Under the pieces are notes generated by a model. That model made no database searches and was not told the DNA's origin. It saw nothing but the letters and a program-made list of their open reading frames with translations. 13,557 bases of DNA from JAUZQZ01 sp964624255 (GTDB taxonomy: Bacteria > Pseudomonadota > Zetaproteobacteria > Mariprofundales > Mariprofundaceae): positions 1-13,557 of the forward strand of contig CAZUWV010000040.1 in the NCBI GenBank assembly GCA_964624255.1. Direction: 5' to 3'. Each line of letters opens with the position of its first letter. Positions within the stretch are counted from its first letter, which is position 1. This document shows positions 1-7,419 of this stretch, one piece after another. A program made the position numbers and the translations under genes.

Positions 1-72
1 AATGGTCTCAAAGTGGGATTGCCGCTCATCCACCCAGAGTTTTGCAAGAGGCTCGACGGATTGAAAATGTTG

Positions 73-166
73 TCCTGGAACTTGAACCCAGGGTCCGATA
101 TTGACATATGGCGCATGCTGTAACCCTTTGATCCGTATTCAATGTCGGTTCCTGGGTTGAACCCAG
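73..166. repeat. Two-copy TTGAACCCAG dyad element upstream of rpsB
   Basis: The ten-base word TTGAACCCAG occurs at 82-91 and again at 157-166, 75 bases apart. Each copy is preceded by TCCTGG (73-78 and 150-155). Each copy is also a dyad. In the first, CCTGG at 74-78 can pair with CCAGG at 88-92. In the second, CTGGGTT at 152-158 and AACCCAG at 160-166 form a perfect 7-base inverted repeat around one central base. Paired, similarly spaced dyads upstream of a ribosomal protein operon could be operator sites for a dimeric regulator or hairpins in a long leader. The repeats are directly visible; the role is inference, and no known regulator site was recognised. Confidence 0.5.
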
Positions 167-169
167 CCC

Positions 170-198
170 TTGATTATCGGACATGATTTAGGTAGAAA
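170..198 (+). promoter_or_regulatory. Weak candidate sigma-70 promoter for the rpsB operon
   Basis: TTGATT at 170-175 and TAGAAA at 193-198 are separated by 17 bases. Each matches four of six positions of the vegetative -35 and -10 consensus. Transcription from here would start near 205 and include the whole foldable leader before rpsB. The element lies directly after the second TTGAACCCAG dyad, so a protein bound there could overlap the -35 box. The match is modest and alternative promoters may lie upstream of the window. Confidence 0.25.
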
Positions 199-213
199 GC
201 GCGCCACTTCACA

Positions 214-264
214 CACCGCCTCACACTGATTGTGTCCGGATGTATCCAAGGGCTATGGGCGGTG
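214..264 (+). promoter_or_regulatory. Foldable rpsB leader, candidate S2 autoregulatory element
   Basis: CACCGCC at 214-220 is exactly complementary to GGCGGTG at 258-264, giving a 7-bp GC-rich closing helix. Inside it, ACAC at 223-226 can pair with GTGT at 232-235 and GGAT at 238-241 with ATCC at 244-247. An alternative helix pairs TATCC at 243-247 with GGATA at 267-271. The structure ends about 15 bases before the Shine-Dalgarno GGAGG at 280-284. In gammaproteobacteria S2 represses its own operon through a conserved structured rpsB 5' leader, so the location fits. Identity with that motif is inferred from position and foldability only. Confidence 0.35.
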
Positions 265-292
265 GAGGATATAACAATCGGAGGTAGACGAA

Positions 293-1063
293 ATGTCTCA
301 ATTTTCCATGAAACAACTGCTTGAGTCCGGCGTTCACTTTGGTCACCAGACGCGCCGGTGGCATCCAAAAATGGCCCCCTATCTATTCGGTCAGAGAAAT
401 GGCATCCATATCATTGATTTACAGAAAACCCTGAAGATGGCCAATGAGGCCTATCAGTTTATGAATGCGCTGGCGGTGGCTGGTGGCCGGGTACTGTTTG
501 TCGGCACCAAGCGTCAGGCGCGTGATGCGATTCGTGAGGAGGCAGGCCGGGCCGGACAGTTTTATGTCAACCATCGCTGGTTGGGCGGCGCCTTGACTAA
601 CTTTTCCACCGTGCAGCAATCCGTGCGCAAGATGAAGGATTTACAACGGCAGAAGGAAGAAGGAGTTTTCGAGCTGCTGACCAAGAAAGAAGCATTACAG
701 CTGCAGCGCAAGCTGGAGAAGCTGGAGCGTTCTTTGGGCGGTATCAAGGAAATGCTTAGTCTCCCGGATTGCCTGTTCGTCATAGATATCCGCAAGGAGG
801 CGCTGGCCGTTGCAGAGGCTCGCAAGCTGGGAATTCCGGTTGTTGCGGTGGTGGACTCCAATTGCGATCCGTCCGGAATTGATTATGTCATTCCAGGCAA
901 TGACGATGCGATCCGCGCCATTCGCCTTTTTTGTAGCAAAATGGCGGACGGGTTGATCGAGGGTGCTGAAACATGGCGCCTGGAAAATATTGAGGAGGGG
1001 AGCGAAGATGTATCCGCTTCAGTCCCGGCAACCGGAGAGAGCAAGGCTGAAGTTGCTGCCTGA
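293..1063 (+). CDS. rpsB: 30S ribosomal protein S2
   Basis: The 256-residue product is ribosomal protein S2, a small-subunit protein on the back of the 30S head-platform region that is needed for S1 binding. The family N-terminus is clear: residues 9-24 carry LLESGVHFGHQTRRWH, followed by NGIHIIDLQKT near 40 and LFVGTKRQA near 70. The HRWLGGALTNF block lies near 94-104, and the coiled-coil region near 120-150 is typical. The later VIDIRKEALAVAEARKLGIPVVAVVDSNCDP block is also a family hallmark. The ATG is placed by GGAGG at 280-284, eight bases upstream. Length is slightly above the roughly 240 residues of E. coli S2 because of an acidic, Ala-rich C-terminal tail, which varies in this family. 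The gene heads the block and is followed 28 bases later by tsf, the usual pairing. Confidence 0.98.
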   Translation: MSQFSMKQLLESGVHFGHQTRRWHPKMAPYLFGQRNGIHIIDLQKTLKMANEAYQFMNALAVAGGRVLFVGTKRQARDAIREEAGRAGQFYVNHRWLGGALTNFSTVQQSVRKMKDLQRQKEEGVFELLTKKEALQLQRKLEKLERSLGGIKEMLSLPDCLFVIDIRKEALAVAEARKLGIPVVAVVDSNCDPSGIDYVIPGNDDAIRAIRLFCSKMADGLIEGAETWRLENIEEGSEDVSASVPATGESKAEVAA

Positions 1064-1091
1064 ACTGAATATGACGAAACGGAGGAAGTGA

Positions 1092-1988
1092 ATGGCCAAA
1101 ATTACGGCTGCTGATGTTAAAAAACTGCGCGAGATGACGGGCGCGGGTATGATGGACTGTAAGAAAGCATTATCTGAATCGGATGCTGATATGAATGGCG
1201 CTGTGGACTTTTTACGTAAAAAAGGATTGGCGGCTGCAGCAAAAAAGGCAGGGCGTGTGGCTGCTGAGGGCGTCGTTTTGGCAACATCTGCCGGGAATTC
1301 CGGTGTAATTCTTGAAGTTAATTCAGAAACTGATTTCGTTAGTAAAAACGAGAAATTCAGAGTGTTTGTCGATCATTTAGGGCAAATTATCGCGGATAAA
1401 AGCCCGTCCGATGCCAAAGCCTTGAATGCGCTGCACTTTGATGAGGAATATTCGGTTGAGCAAGCACTTTCCCGACTTATTTCAACCCTGGGTGAGAACA
1501 TGAGTATCCGCCGTTTCGATCGCGTTCATCTGGATCATGGTGTTGTTTCTTCCTATGTGCATGGCGTGGGAAGGATTGGTGTGCTGGTGGGCATCAAAGG
1601 CGAGAATGAGCAAGCGCTGAATGATCTCGCACGTGGTATTGCCATGCATGTGGCTGCAGCCAATCCTCAGTATATTCGCCGCGAAGAGGTGCCCTCAGAT
1701 GCGGTGGATCGCGAGCGGTCCGTGCTGTCTGAACGGGCAGCCGCCTCAGGGAAGCCTGAACACATTATCGACAAAATTGTGAGCGGCCAGTTAAACAAGT
1801 TCTACGCTGAAATTTGCTTGCTGGAGCAAGGCTTTATCCTGGATACCGATCAAACCGTTGCTAAAGCCCTGGCTGCCGCGCAGTCTGGTGCCGAAGTGGT
1901 ATTTATGCGCCGCTTTCAGCTTGGTGAAGGTATCGAGAAAGAAGAAGGCGATTTTGCCGCGGAAGTGGCTGCTCAGATCAATGGCTGA
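1092..1988 (+). CDS. tsf: Translation elongation factor Ts
   Basis: The 298-residue product is EF-Ts, the cytosolic guanine-nucleotide exchange factor that releases GDP from EF-Tu. Residues 1-55 form the N-terminal UBA-like module (AADVKKLREMTGAGMMDCKKAL). The conserved TDFV motif that inserts into EF-Tu is at residues 80-83, the same place as in E. coli. The core continues through IAMHVAAANPQY near 193-204, and the C-terminal module follows. The start is fixed by GGAGG at 1081-1085, six bases before the ATG. The last eight bases overlap the start of pyrH, so the two are probably translationally coupled. No intrinsic terminator is visible between rpsB and tsf, unlike the attenuating one described in E. 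coli. Nothing in the protein looks degenerate. Confidence 0.98.
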   Translation: MAKITAADVKKLREMTGAGMMDCKKALSESDADMNGAVDFLRKKGLAAAAKKAGRVAAEGVVLATSAGNSGVILEVNSETDFVSKNEKFRVFVDHLGQIIADKSPSDAKALNALHFDEEYSVEQALSRLISTLGENMSIRRFDRVHLDHGVVSSYVHGVGRIGVLVGIKGENEQALNDLARGIAMHVAAANPQYIRREEVPSDAVDRERSVLSERAAASGKPEHIIDKIVSGQLNKFYAEICLLEQGFILDTDQTVAKALAAAQSGAEVVFMRRFQLGEGIEKEEGDFAAEVAAQING

Positions 1989-2754
1989 TTCGTCCCGCTC
2001 CGGGGGCTCACAACACCAGTCAGGGAAAGAGCGCCGTTACAGCAGGGTGTTGCTCAAGCTTTCCGGTGAGGTGTTAATGGGGGAGGGGGGCTATGGTATC
2101 GATTCTGAAACAATTTCCCGTCTTGCATGTGAACTGGTCGATGTCCGAAAATATGGCGTACAGCTTGCCGTCGTTATCGGAGGTGGAAACATATTCCGGG
2201 GGCTGGCGGGAGCGGCGCAGGGTATGGATCGGGCCAGTGCCGATTATATGGGGATGATGGCGACCGTGATGAATGCAGTAGCCTTGCAGGATGCCATTGA
2301 GCGGCAGGGTGAGGCCGTCCGTGTCGTTTCGGCATTGCACGTTAAAGAGGTGGCCGAGCCTTATATCCGCCGCAGATCGATCCGGCATCTGGAGAAAAAT
2401 CGTATCGTGATTTTTGCCGCAGGTACTGGCAGTCCTTATTTTACGACTGATACTGCGGCCAGTCTTCGCGCCATGGAGATTGGCGCTGATGTTGTCCTGA
2501 AGGGTACCAGGGTGGATGGTGTTTATTCTGCGGATCCTGAGCTGGATCGGCATGCAACGCGTTATACGGAGCTGTCATTCACTGATGCCTTGACGAGAAA
2601 GCTGGGTGTGATGGACGCGACCGCAATGTCGCTCTGCCGGGATAATGATATGCCGATCATGGTGTTCAACGTTAATGAGCCGGGTAACCTGATGAAGGCA
2701 GTCCGTGGCGAGGCGATAGGAACGGTGATAAGGGAGAAACCAGGCCATGCTTGA
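1981..2754 (+). CDS. pyrH: Uridylate (UMP) kinase
   Basis: The product is bacterial UMP kinase of the amino-acid-kinase fold. It is a cytosolic hexamer phosphorylating UMP to UDP with ATP, the entry to UTP and CTP synthesis and, here, to UDP-sugars for the envelope. Visible motifs are LLKLSGE (24-30), GGGNIFRG (67-74), DYMGMMAT (88-95), the UMP-binding AGTGSPYFTTDTAA (147-160), LKGTRVDGVYS (173-183) and MDATAMSLCRDN (211-222). The reading frame stays open further upstream, to 1858, but that segment lies inside tsf. The ATG at 1981 overlaps the tsf stop by eight bases and gives 257 residues, with a polar Ser/Gly/Gln-rich leader of about 20 residues before the conserved core. No good Shine-Dalgarno precedes it, which fits coupling to tsf. 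Confidence 0.96.
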   Translation: MADSSRSGGSQHQSGKERRYSRVLLKLSGEVLMGEGGYGIDSETISRLACELVDVRKYGVQLAVVIGGGNIFRGLAGAAQGMDRASADYMGMMATVMNAVALQDAIERQGEAVRVVSALHVKEVAEPYIRRRSIRHLEKNRIVIFAAGTGSPYFTTDTAASLRAMEIGADVVLKGTRVDGVYSADPELDRHATRYTELSFTDALTRKLGVMDATAMSLCRDNDMPIMVFNVNEPGNLMKAVRGEAIGTVIREKPGHA

Positions 2755-3292
2755 AGCTGTTGAATCGAGAATGCGAAAATCTATTGCAGTGTTGAAGGAT
2801 GAGTTATCAAAAATCAGGACGGGGCGGGCCAGTGTATCGCTACTTGATCACGTCGGCGTCCCATATTATGGTAGTAAGATCCCGGTGAATCAGGTGGCTA
2901 ATCTTTCCGTACCCGAACCACGCATGATCGTTATCTCTCCCTGGGAAAAGCCTATGCTGCAAGTGATTGAAAAGGCTATTCTTGCCTCTAATCTCGGAAT
3001 CACGCCCAATAGCGACGGAGAAGTCATCCGTATCGTATTGCCGGAATTGACGGAGGACAGGAGAAAAGAGTTTGTACGGCAGGCCAAACAGCTGGGTGAG
3101 AAAACCAGAGTGGCAATACGTAACGTGCGCCGCGATGCCAATGAAGATGTAAAAAGGCAGATGAAGGATGAGGGTATGTCCGAAGACGAGGGTAAGCGCA
3201 TGCAAGAGAAGATTCAGGCACTGACCGACCGTGTCATCGCCGAAACAGATCAGGTACTGGACCGTAAAGAGCAAGATATTCTGACGGTCTAG
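2747..3292 (+). CDS. frr: Ribosome recycling factor
   Basis: The 181-residue product is RRF. Together with EF-G it splits the post-termination ribosome in the cytosol. The family signatures are present: KIRTGRASVSLLD (22-34), a hinge and domain II with VPEPRMIVISPWEKPML (55-71), LTEDRRKE (101-108) and the tRNA-mimicking helix RNVRRDAN (126-133). The protein starts directly at the first helix and is about four residues shorter at the N-terminus than E. coli RRF. AAGGGAG around 2730-2736 lies about ten bases before the ATG. The start overlaps the pyrH stop by eight bases. The order tsf-pyrH-frr is highly conserved in bacteria, which supports the assignment. Confidence 0.98.
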   Translation: MLEAVESRMRKSIAVLKDELSKIRTGRASVSLLDHVGVPYYGSKIPVNQVANLSVPEPRMIVISPWEKPMLQVIEKAILASNLGITPNSDGEVIRIVLPELTEDRRKEFVRQAKQLGEKTRVAIRNVRRDANEDVKRQMKDEGMSEDEGKRMQEKIQALTDRVIAETDQVLDRKEQDILTV

Positions 3293-3296
3293 TCGC

Positions 3297-4073
3297 TTGC
3301 CTTCAACATGCTCAATTCCTCGCCATGTCGCCATCATCATGGATGGTAACGGTCGCTGGGCCAGACAACGGGGCTTGCCACGGCTGGAAGGGCACAGGCA
3401 AGGTGCGGTCAGGGCGCGAGAAGTGGTCGAGTGGGCGGCTGAATTCTCTGTACGGCAGGTCTCGCTGTTTGCTTTCTCGACGGAAAACTGGTCCAGACCC
3501 AGAATGGAGGTGCGCGGGTTGATGTCCATGCTGGCATCCTTGCTCCCACGCGAGATTCCAGCCATGAACGAGAAGGGTGTGCGGGTGCGTGCGTTGGGGA
3601 ATATCAGTGCCTTGCCGGAAAAGGCGCAGCGGGCGGTTGAGAGGGCGTGCCGGGAAACCCGGACGAACCATCGAATTGACCTTGTGCTTTGCCTGAACTA
3701 CGGGGGACGGCAGGAAATACTCGCGGGTATGCGCGCAGCGTATCAGTGGGCGCTGGAGCAACCGGACGCAGAGAAAGCATTGGCGACGCTGAATGCCGGA
3801 GAGTTCAGGAAATTCTTGTGGTGTGGTGACCTGTTGCCTGTCGATTTGCTGATTCGTACCGGCGATGAACATCGAATTTCCAATTTTTTCCTGTGGGATG
3901 CTGCGTACTCCGAGCTTTATTTCTCCAAACAATACTGGCCTGCATTTACGCATGAGGATTTTAAGGCTGCTCTGGATGATTATGCGCGTCGTGAACGGCG
4001 CTTCGGAAAGATTATCGAAAAAATAAATAAATCGGGTTCTGACCGGTCCGAAGTGGCAGGTGTATATAAATGA
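3297..4073 (+). CDS. uppS: Undecaprenyl diphosphate synthase (cis-prenyltransferase)
   Basis: The 258-residue product is UppS, which condenses eight isopentenyl diphosphates onto farnesyl diphosphate to form the C55 lipid carrier for peptidoglycan and O-antigen. The cis-prenyltransferase signature HVAIIMDGNGRWA is at 10-22, with catalytic Asp16. FSTENWSRP is at 60-68, LCLNYGGRQEI at 131-141, and the diphosphate-binding RTGDEHRISNF at 187-197, with the acidic SELYF following at 205-209. E. coli has RTGGEHR, so Gly to Asp at 190 is a local variation. The start is TTG: an in-frame stop lies at 3282-3284 and no ATG precedes the essential IPRHVAII segment. The Shine-Dalgarno is weak and the gene begins four bases after frr, so coupling is likely. 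It overlaps cdsA by ATGA. Confidence 0.96.
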   Translation: MPSTCSIPRHVAIIMDGNGRWARQRGLPRLEGHRQGAVRAREVVEWAAEFSVRQVSLFAFSTENWSRPRMEVRGLMSMLASLLPREIPAMNEKGVRVRALGNISALPEKAQRAVERACRETRTNHRIDLVLCLNYGGRQEILAGMRAAYQWALEQPDAEKALATLNAGEFRKFLWCGDLLPVDLLIRTGDEHRISNFFLWDAAYSELYFSKQYWPAFTHEDFKAALDDYARRERRFGKIIEKINKSGSDRSEVAGVYK

Positions 4074-4867
4074 ACCCTGAACTTCTGAAGCGCGTCCTGA
4101 CTGCGTTGATTCTTGTTCCCCTGACGGTCTGGTGGATATTGCTTGCACCATCGCCATGGTTTAGCTGGATTTTAGGCGCGCTGGCCATCGCGGCATTGCT
4201 CGAACTTATCCGTATGCTTGATTTACCCCTGAAATTTTGGTTTGTATTATCCGCCAGCGCCGTTGTTGTGTTGCTTTTGGCGGGCCAGCATCCCGCTGTG
4301 GCTATTTTACTGTTGGGTACGGTGTGGATGGTCCTGCTCATGCTGGCGAGCAGAACATCCACTGGTGATGCGCTGCACAATGCGATCAATCGCCTGACTT
4401 TAGCTTACTGGATGGCCGTCTGGCTGCTGTTATTTGTGTGGGTGATGTCGTTGTTGCACAAACTCCCGTTTGGAAACCAATTCCTGATGGGTGCATTCGT
4501 GGGCGTGTGGGTATCGGATATTGCAGCCTATTTTGCCGGGAAACGCTTTGGCAAGCATGCGCTCTGTCCGGCCATAAGCCCCGGAAAAACGGTGGAGGGC
4601 GCGTTGGCTGGTATACTTCTGGGAACATCGGCAGCAGCAGGCATCTGGATTCTATTTACCCGCATCTCTATACACCTTGCCATTGTGCTCGGTGTCGTTT
4701 TGGTCCTGACGGGGATTGTAGGAGATTTGGCCGAGTCGGCAATCAAGCGCGCCGCGCATGTGAAAGATAGTGGAAGGATATTGCCGGGGCATGGGGGATT
4801 GCTGGATCGTATTGATGCGCTCATACCCGCTGTCTCGCTGGTGGGCCTGCTATGGATCGGTCTGTGA
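4070..4867 (+). CDS. cdsA: Phosphatidate cytidylyltransferase
   Basis: The 265-residue integral membrane enzyme transfers CMP from CTP to phosphatidic acid, making CDP-diacylglycerol for all phospholipids. Several hydrophobic segments are visible, around 10-27, 30-46, 55-71, 77-93, 112-129, 178-196 and 203-219. The CDS family signature spans 223-249: it starts SAIKR, continues through KD at 232-233 and ends in HGGLLDRID, matching every fixed position. Upstream of it are WVSDIAAYFAGKRFGKH (147-163) and ISPGKTVEG (169-177), also typical. The ATG overlaps the uppS stop by four bases. The 3' end overlaps the chosen dxr start by 16 bases. Confidence 0.97.
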   Translation: MNPELLKRVLTALILVPLTVWWILLAPSPWFSWILGALAIAALLELIRMLDLPLKFWFVLSASAVVVLLLAGQHPAVAILLLGTVWMVLLMLASRTSTGDALHNAINRLTLAYWMAVWLLLFVWVMSLLHKLPFGNQFLMGAFVGVWVSDIAAYFAGKRFGKHALCPAISPGKTVEGALAGILLGTSAAAGIWILFTRISIHLAIVLGVVLVLTGIVGDLAESAIKRAAHVKDSGRILPGHGGLLDRIDALIPAVSLVGLLWIGL

Positions 4868-6015
4868 AATATCTGACTATTTTGGGCGCGACGGGCTCCA
4901 TTGGTGGTAGCGCGGCAGATATCCTGTCGCGCCATACGGATGCGTTTTCCGCTTATGCTCTGGTCGGGCATCGCAACCATCGACGTATGCTTGAATTGGC
5001 GCATACCCTTCATCCTCGCTGGGTCGTGATGACGGACACCGATGCTGCGAGACAACTCAAGGGACAATTACCCAGAGGCGTGAAGCTTGAAGCAGGCATG
5101 GATGCGGCGATTACCATGGCTACAGAGCCGTCGGTGGATATGGTGCTTGCGGCCATGGTGGGTAGCGTTGGTTTGCCGGCCGCACTGGCTGCCGTCAGGG
5201 CAGGGAAGCGAGTGGGGTTGGCGAACAAGGAATGCCTGCTCACGGCGGGCCGCATTTTCATGCGAGCGGCGCGAGAATGCGGCGCCGAGGTGATTCCTGT
5301 GGATTCGGAACATGCCGCCGTGCATCAATGCCTGGTGGGGCATGACCATGCATCGGTTTCCCGTATTATTTTGACTGCCTCTGGCGGCCCGTTCCGGGAT
5401 CGCGACCCGGTAACGATGCATACTATTACGCCCGAAGAGGCGGTGGCGCATCCCAATTGGGATATGGGAGCCAAGATCAGCGTCGATTCGGCGACCATGA
5501 TGAACAAGGCCTTGGAGCTGATTGAGGCACGCTGGTTGTTTGATATACATCCGGACAAGCTTTCAGCCATCATCCATCCACAAAGTATTGTGCACGGTAT
5601 GGTGGAATACACGGATGGTTCGGTTGTGGCGCAGCTGGCTGAACCGGATATGCGCGGCCCTATTGCCTATGCCATGCAGGCCTGCCCCCGTTTGTCGTCC
5701 GGTATTTCCATGCTGGATTTAACGGCATACGGAAGGCTGGATTTTCAAGCTGTGGACGAAGCGCGTTTTCCGGCCATGCGTTTGATAAAAGGGGTGCTGT
5801 CAGGTCATGACTCGTTGGCGATTGTGTTGAATGCTGCCAATGAAATCGCCAACCAGGCTTTCCGGGAAAGACGTATTTCTTTCACCGATATTGTGCGCGT
5901 GGTTGAATGGGCACTGGAAAGCAGTGAGGATGTTTCCGTTGACGGCCTGGATGATGTATGGTCCCGTGACCGCGAAGCCAGGTGCCTGGCAGAAACGTTT
6001 ATCTCGAATCTGTGA
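4852..6015 (+). CDS. dxr: 1-deoxy-D-xylulose 5-phosphate reductoisomerase
   Basis: The 387-residue product is DXR, which converts DXP to 2-C-methyl-D-erythritol 4-phosphate with NADPH. This is the committed MEP-pathway step supplying isoprenoid precursors, including those used by UppS two genes upstream. The Rossmann dinucleotide motif GATGSIGG is at 12-19 and ANKE at 124-127. The metal site VDSEH is at 150-154 (Asp151, Glu153), with the third ligand Glu222 in NKALELIEARW. The flexible substrate-closing loop HPNWDMGAK (200-208) carries the conserved Trp203. An ATG at 4852 with GGTGGG at 4840-4845 upstream is preferred. An in-frame GTG at 4864, which would overlap cdsA as GTGA, is a reasonable alternative and would remove four residues. 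A 45-base spacer precedes rseP. Confidence 0.97.
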   Translation: MDRSVKYLTILGATGSIGGSAADILSRHTDAFSAYALVGHRNHRRMLELAHTLHPRWVVMTDTDAARQLKGQLPRGVKLEAGMDAAITMATEPSVDMVLAAMVGSVGLPAALAAVRAGKRVGLANKECLLTAGRIFMRAARECGAEVIPVDSEHAAVHQCLVGHDHASVSRIILTASGGPFRDRDPVTMHTITPEEAVAHPNWDMGAKISVDSATMMNKALELIEARWLFDIHPDKLSAIIHPQSIVHGMVEYTDGSVVAQLAEPDMRGPIAYAMQACPRLSSGISMLDLTAYGRLDFQAVDEARFPAMRLIKGVLSGHDSLAIVLNAANEIANQAFRERRISFTDIVRVVEWALESSEDVSVDGLDDVWSRDREARCLAETFISNL

Positions 6016-6022
6016 ATAATCC

Positions 6023-6032
6023 TGTCTAGACA
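6023..6032. repeat. Perfect 10-bp palindrome in the dxr-rseP spacer
   Basis: TGTCTAGACA is a perfect palindrome eight bases after the dxr stop and about 20 bases before the rseP Shine-Dalgarno. It could be a small operator half-pair or chance. No convincing promoter boxes flank it, so function is unassigned. Confidence 0.25.
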
Positions 6033-6050
6033 AATACTGTAGTGGAAAAC

Positions 6051-6056
6051 GGAGGG
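6051..6056 (+). promoter_or_regulatory. Ribosome binding site fixing the TTG start of rseP
   Basis: GGAGGG is a strong Shine-Dalgarno and lies four bases before TTG at 6061. The first in-frame ATG (6073) would be 16 bases away, too far, so the sequence favours the TTG start. That start also puts the zinc motif at the same residue number as in E. coli RseP. Confidence 0.7.
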
Positions 6057-6060
6057 TAGC

Positions 6061-7419
6061 TTGATCGAAACCATGCATACGATGGTTGCTTTTGTTGTCG
6101 CTATTGCGTTACTGGTAGCCGTGCATGAGTTCGGGCATTTCATCGTGGCTCGTAAACTGGGCATTAAAGTCGAGAAATTTTCTATCGGATTTGGTCCTGC
6201 ATTGCTGTCCTGGCGTAGCAGAGACAGGGAAGTGCTTTATGTCATCGCGGCTATTCCTCTCGGCGGCTATGTCAAAATGCTGGGTGAGAATCCGGACGAA
6301 CAGGGGGAAGGGGCCAGAGATGGTTTGTCTGAAGAGGATAAGGCGCGCGCCTTTGATGCCCAGCCCGTATGGAAACGCGCTTGCGTTGCCGTCGCGGGAC
6401 CAGGCTTTAATTTTCTTTTCGCTGCTGTGGCTTACATGCTGGTGGGCTGGCTGGGCCAGCCTGTGTTGCCACCCATCGTAGGGCATGTGGCACCCGCATC
6501 TGTTGCGGAGCAGGCAGGCTTTGTACCCAATGATAAAATCATCGCACTGAATGGCGATCCGGTTCATTCATGGCAAGAAATGGAAAATAAGTTCAAGGGT
6601 GCTGTCGGTAAACTACTGGCTATTCGGGTGGAACATGATGGCAATATTAAAGTTTTGCACCTCAAGGTGCCTGTTCCGCAAAAAGACCCGCTACTTTTGA
6701 ATGTCGCCTCTAAAGTCCTGGGTATCGATCCCGGTATGCATGTGTTGGTGGAAGGAATCATAGCGGACTCGCCAGCGGCGAAAGCGGGGCTGAAGCCAGG
6801 GGATGAAGTGTTGCAGGTGCAGAATGAGGCCGTGACCAGTATTGGTGGATTCATTCATCAGATACGGGCGTACGCCGGCCAGTCCATTACCCTGAACGTC
6901 AGGCGGGGGCGGGAAACACTTGGTCTCGCGATAACACCTGAAAGCGATAAAAAGGGTCGCGGACGTATCGGTGCCAGAATGATGGCCAGGCCTTCCTATC
7001 CTTTGATCGTCTATCGCATGGGGGCCGTTGAGGGGATGGCGTATGGGTTTACGCGCACATGGGAAGTTACCACATTAACTTTCCGGGTGCTTGGCAAGAT
7101 GTTGACGGCATCGATATCACCCCGCAATTTGGGCGGGCCCATTGCCATTGCCCAGATCGCAGGGAAGGCGGCGGCATTGGGCTTTGTCGCGTTCATTTCA
7201 TTCCTCGCCCTTATCTCCGTGAATTTAGGTGTGCTCAACCTGCTCCCCGTCCCGGTTCTGGATGGCGGCCATTTGCTTTATTTATCTATTGAGAAGGTGC
7301 GCGGCACGCCGCTTTCCCCCAAGATGATGGAACGTACCCAGATGGTCGGCATGGTACTTATCGCCTCGCTTATGGTATTTTCCTTTTACAATGATATCGC
7401 AAGGTGGTTCCGGGGTTGA
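6061..7419 (+). CDS. rseP: Site-2 intramembrane zinc metalloprotease RseP
   Basis: The 452-residue protein is the RseP/RasP site-2 protease of the inner membrane. In E. coli it cleaves anti-sigma-E factor RseA after DegS and clears signal-peptide remnants. The zinc motif HEFGH is at 22-26 in the first membrane helix. Two PDZ domains follow: the first around 140-215 and the second around 228-310, with the SPAAKAGLKPGDEVL ligand-loop pattern. The third catalytic element, LLPVPVLDGGH, places Asp401 as the remaining zinc ligand. Hydrophobic helices surround 105-125, 370-395 and 425-445. Length matches E. coli RseP. The start is TTG, chosen from the GGAGGG just upstream. Its placement before bamA and skp links outer-membrane assembly with its stress sensor. 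The rseA and rpoE genes are not in the window. Confidence 0.96.
   Translation: MIETMHTMVAFVVAIALLVAVHEFGHFIVARKLGIKVEKFSIGFGPALLSWRSRDREVLYVIAAIPLGGYVKMLGENPDEQGEGARDGLSEEDKARAFDAQPVWKRACVAVAGPGFNFLFAAVAYMLVGWLGQPVLPPIVGHVAPASVAEQAGFVPNDKIIALNGDPVHSWQEMENKFKGAVGKLLAIRVEHDGNIKVLHLKVPVPQKDPLLLNVASKVLGIDPGMHVLVEGIIADSPAAKAGLKPGDEVLQVQNEAVTSIGGFIHQIRAYAGQSITLNVRRGRETLGLAITPESDKKGRGRIGARMMARPSYPLIVYRMGAVEGMAYGFTRTWEVTTLTFRVLGKMLTASISPRNLGGPIAIAQIAGKAAALGFVAFISFLALISVNLGVLNLLPVPVLDGGHLLYLSIEKVRGTPLSPKMMERTQMVGMVLIASLMVFSFYNDIARWFRG

Noticed and set aside
101..106. Perfect -35 box TTGACA
   Set aside because: No -10-like hexamer lies 16-18 bases downstream (the region is ACCCTTTG), so it does not make a promoter on its own.
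2840..3565. Minus-strand open frame of 241 codons across frr and uppS
   Set aside because: It spans two well-supported opposite-strand genes and shows no protein family features.
3312..4157. Long minus-strand open frame opposite uppS (281 codons)
   Set aside because: It is antisense to the full-length, motif-complete uppS, has no recognisable domain and no ribosome site; it is a shadow of codon bias.
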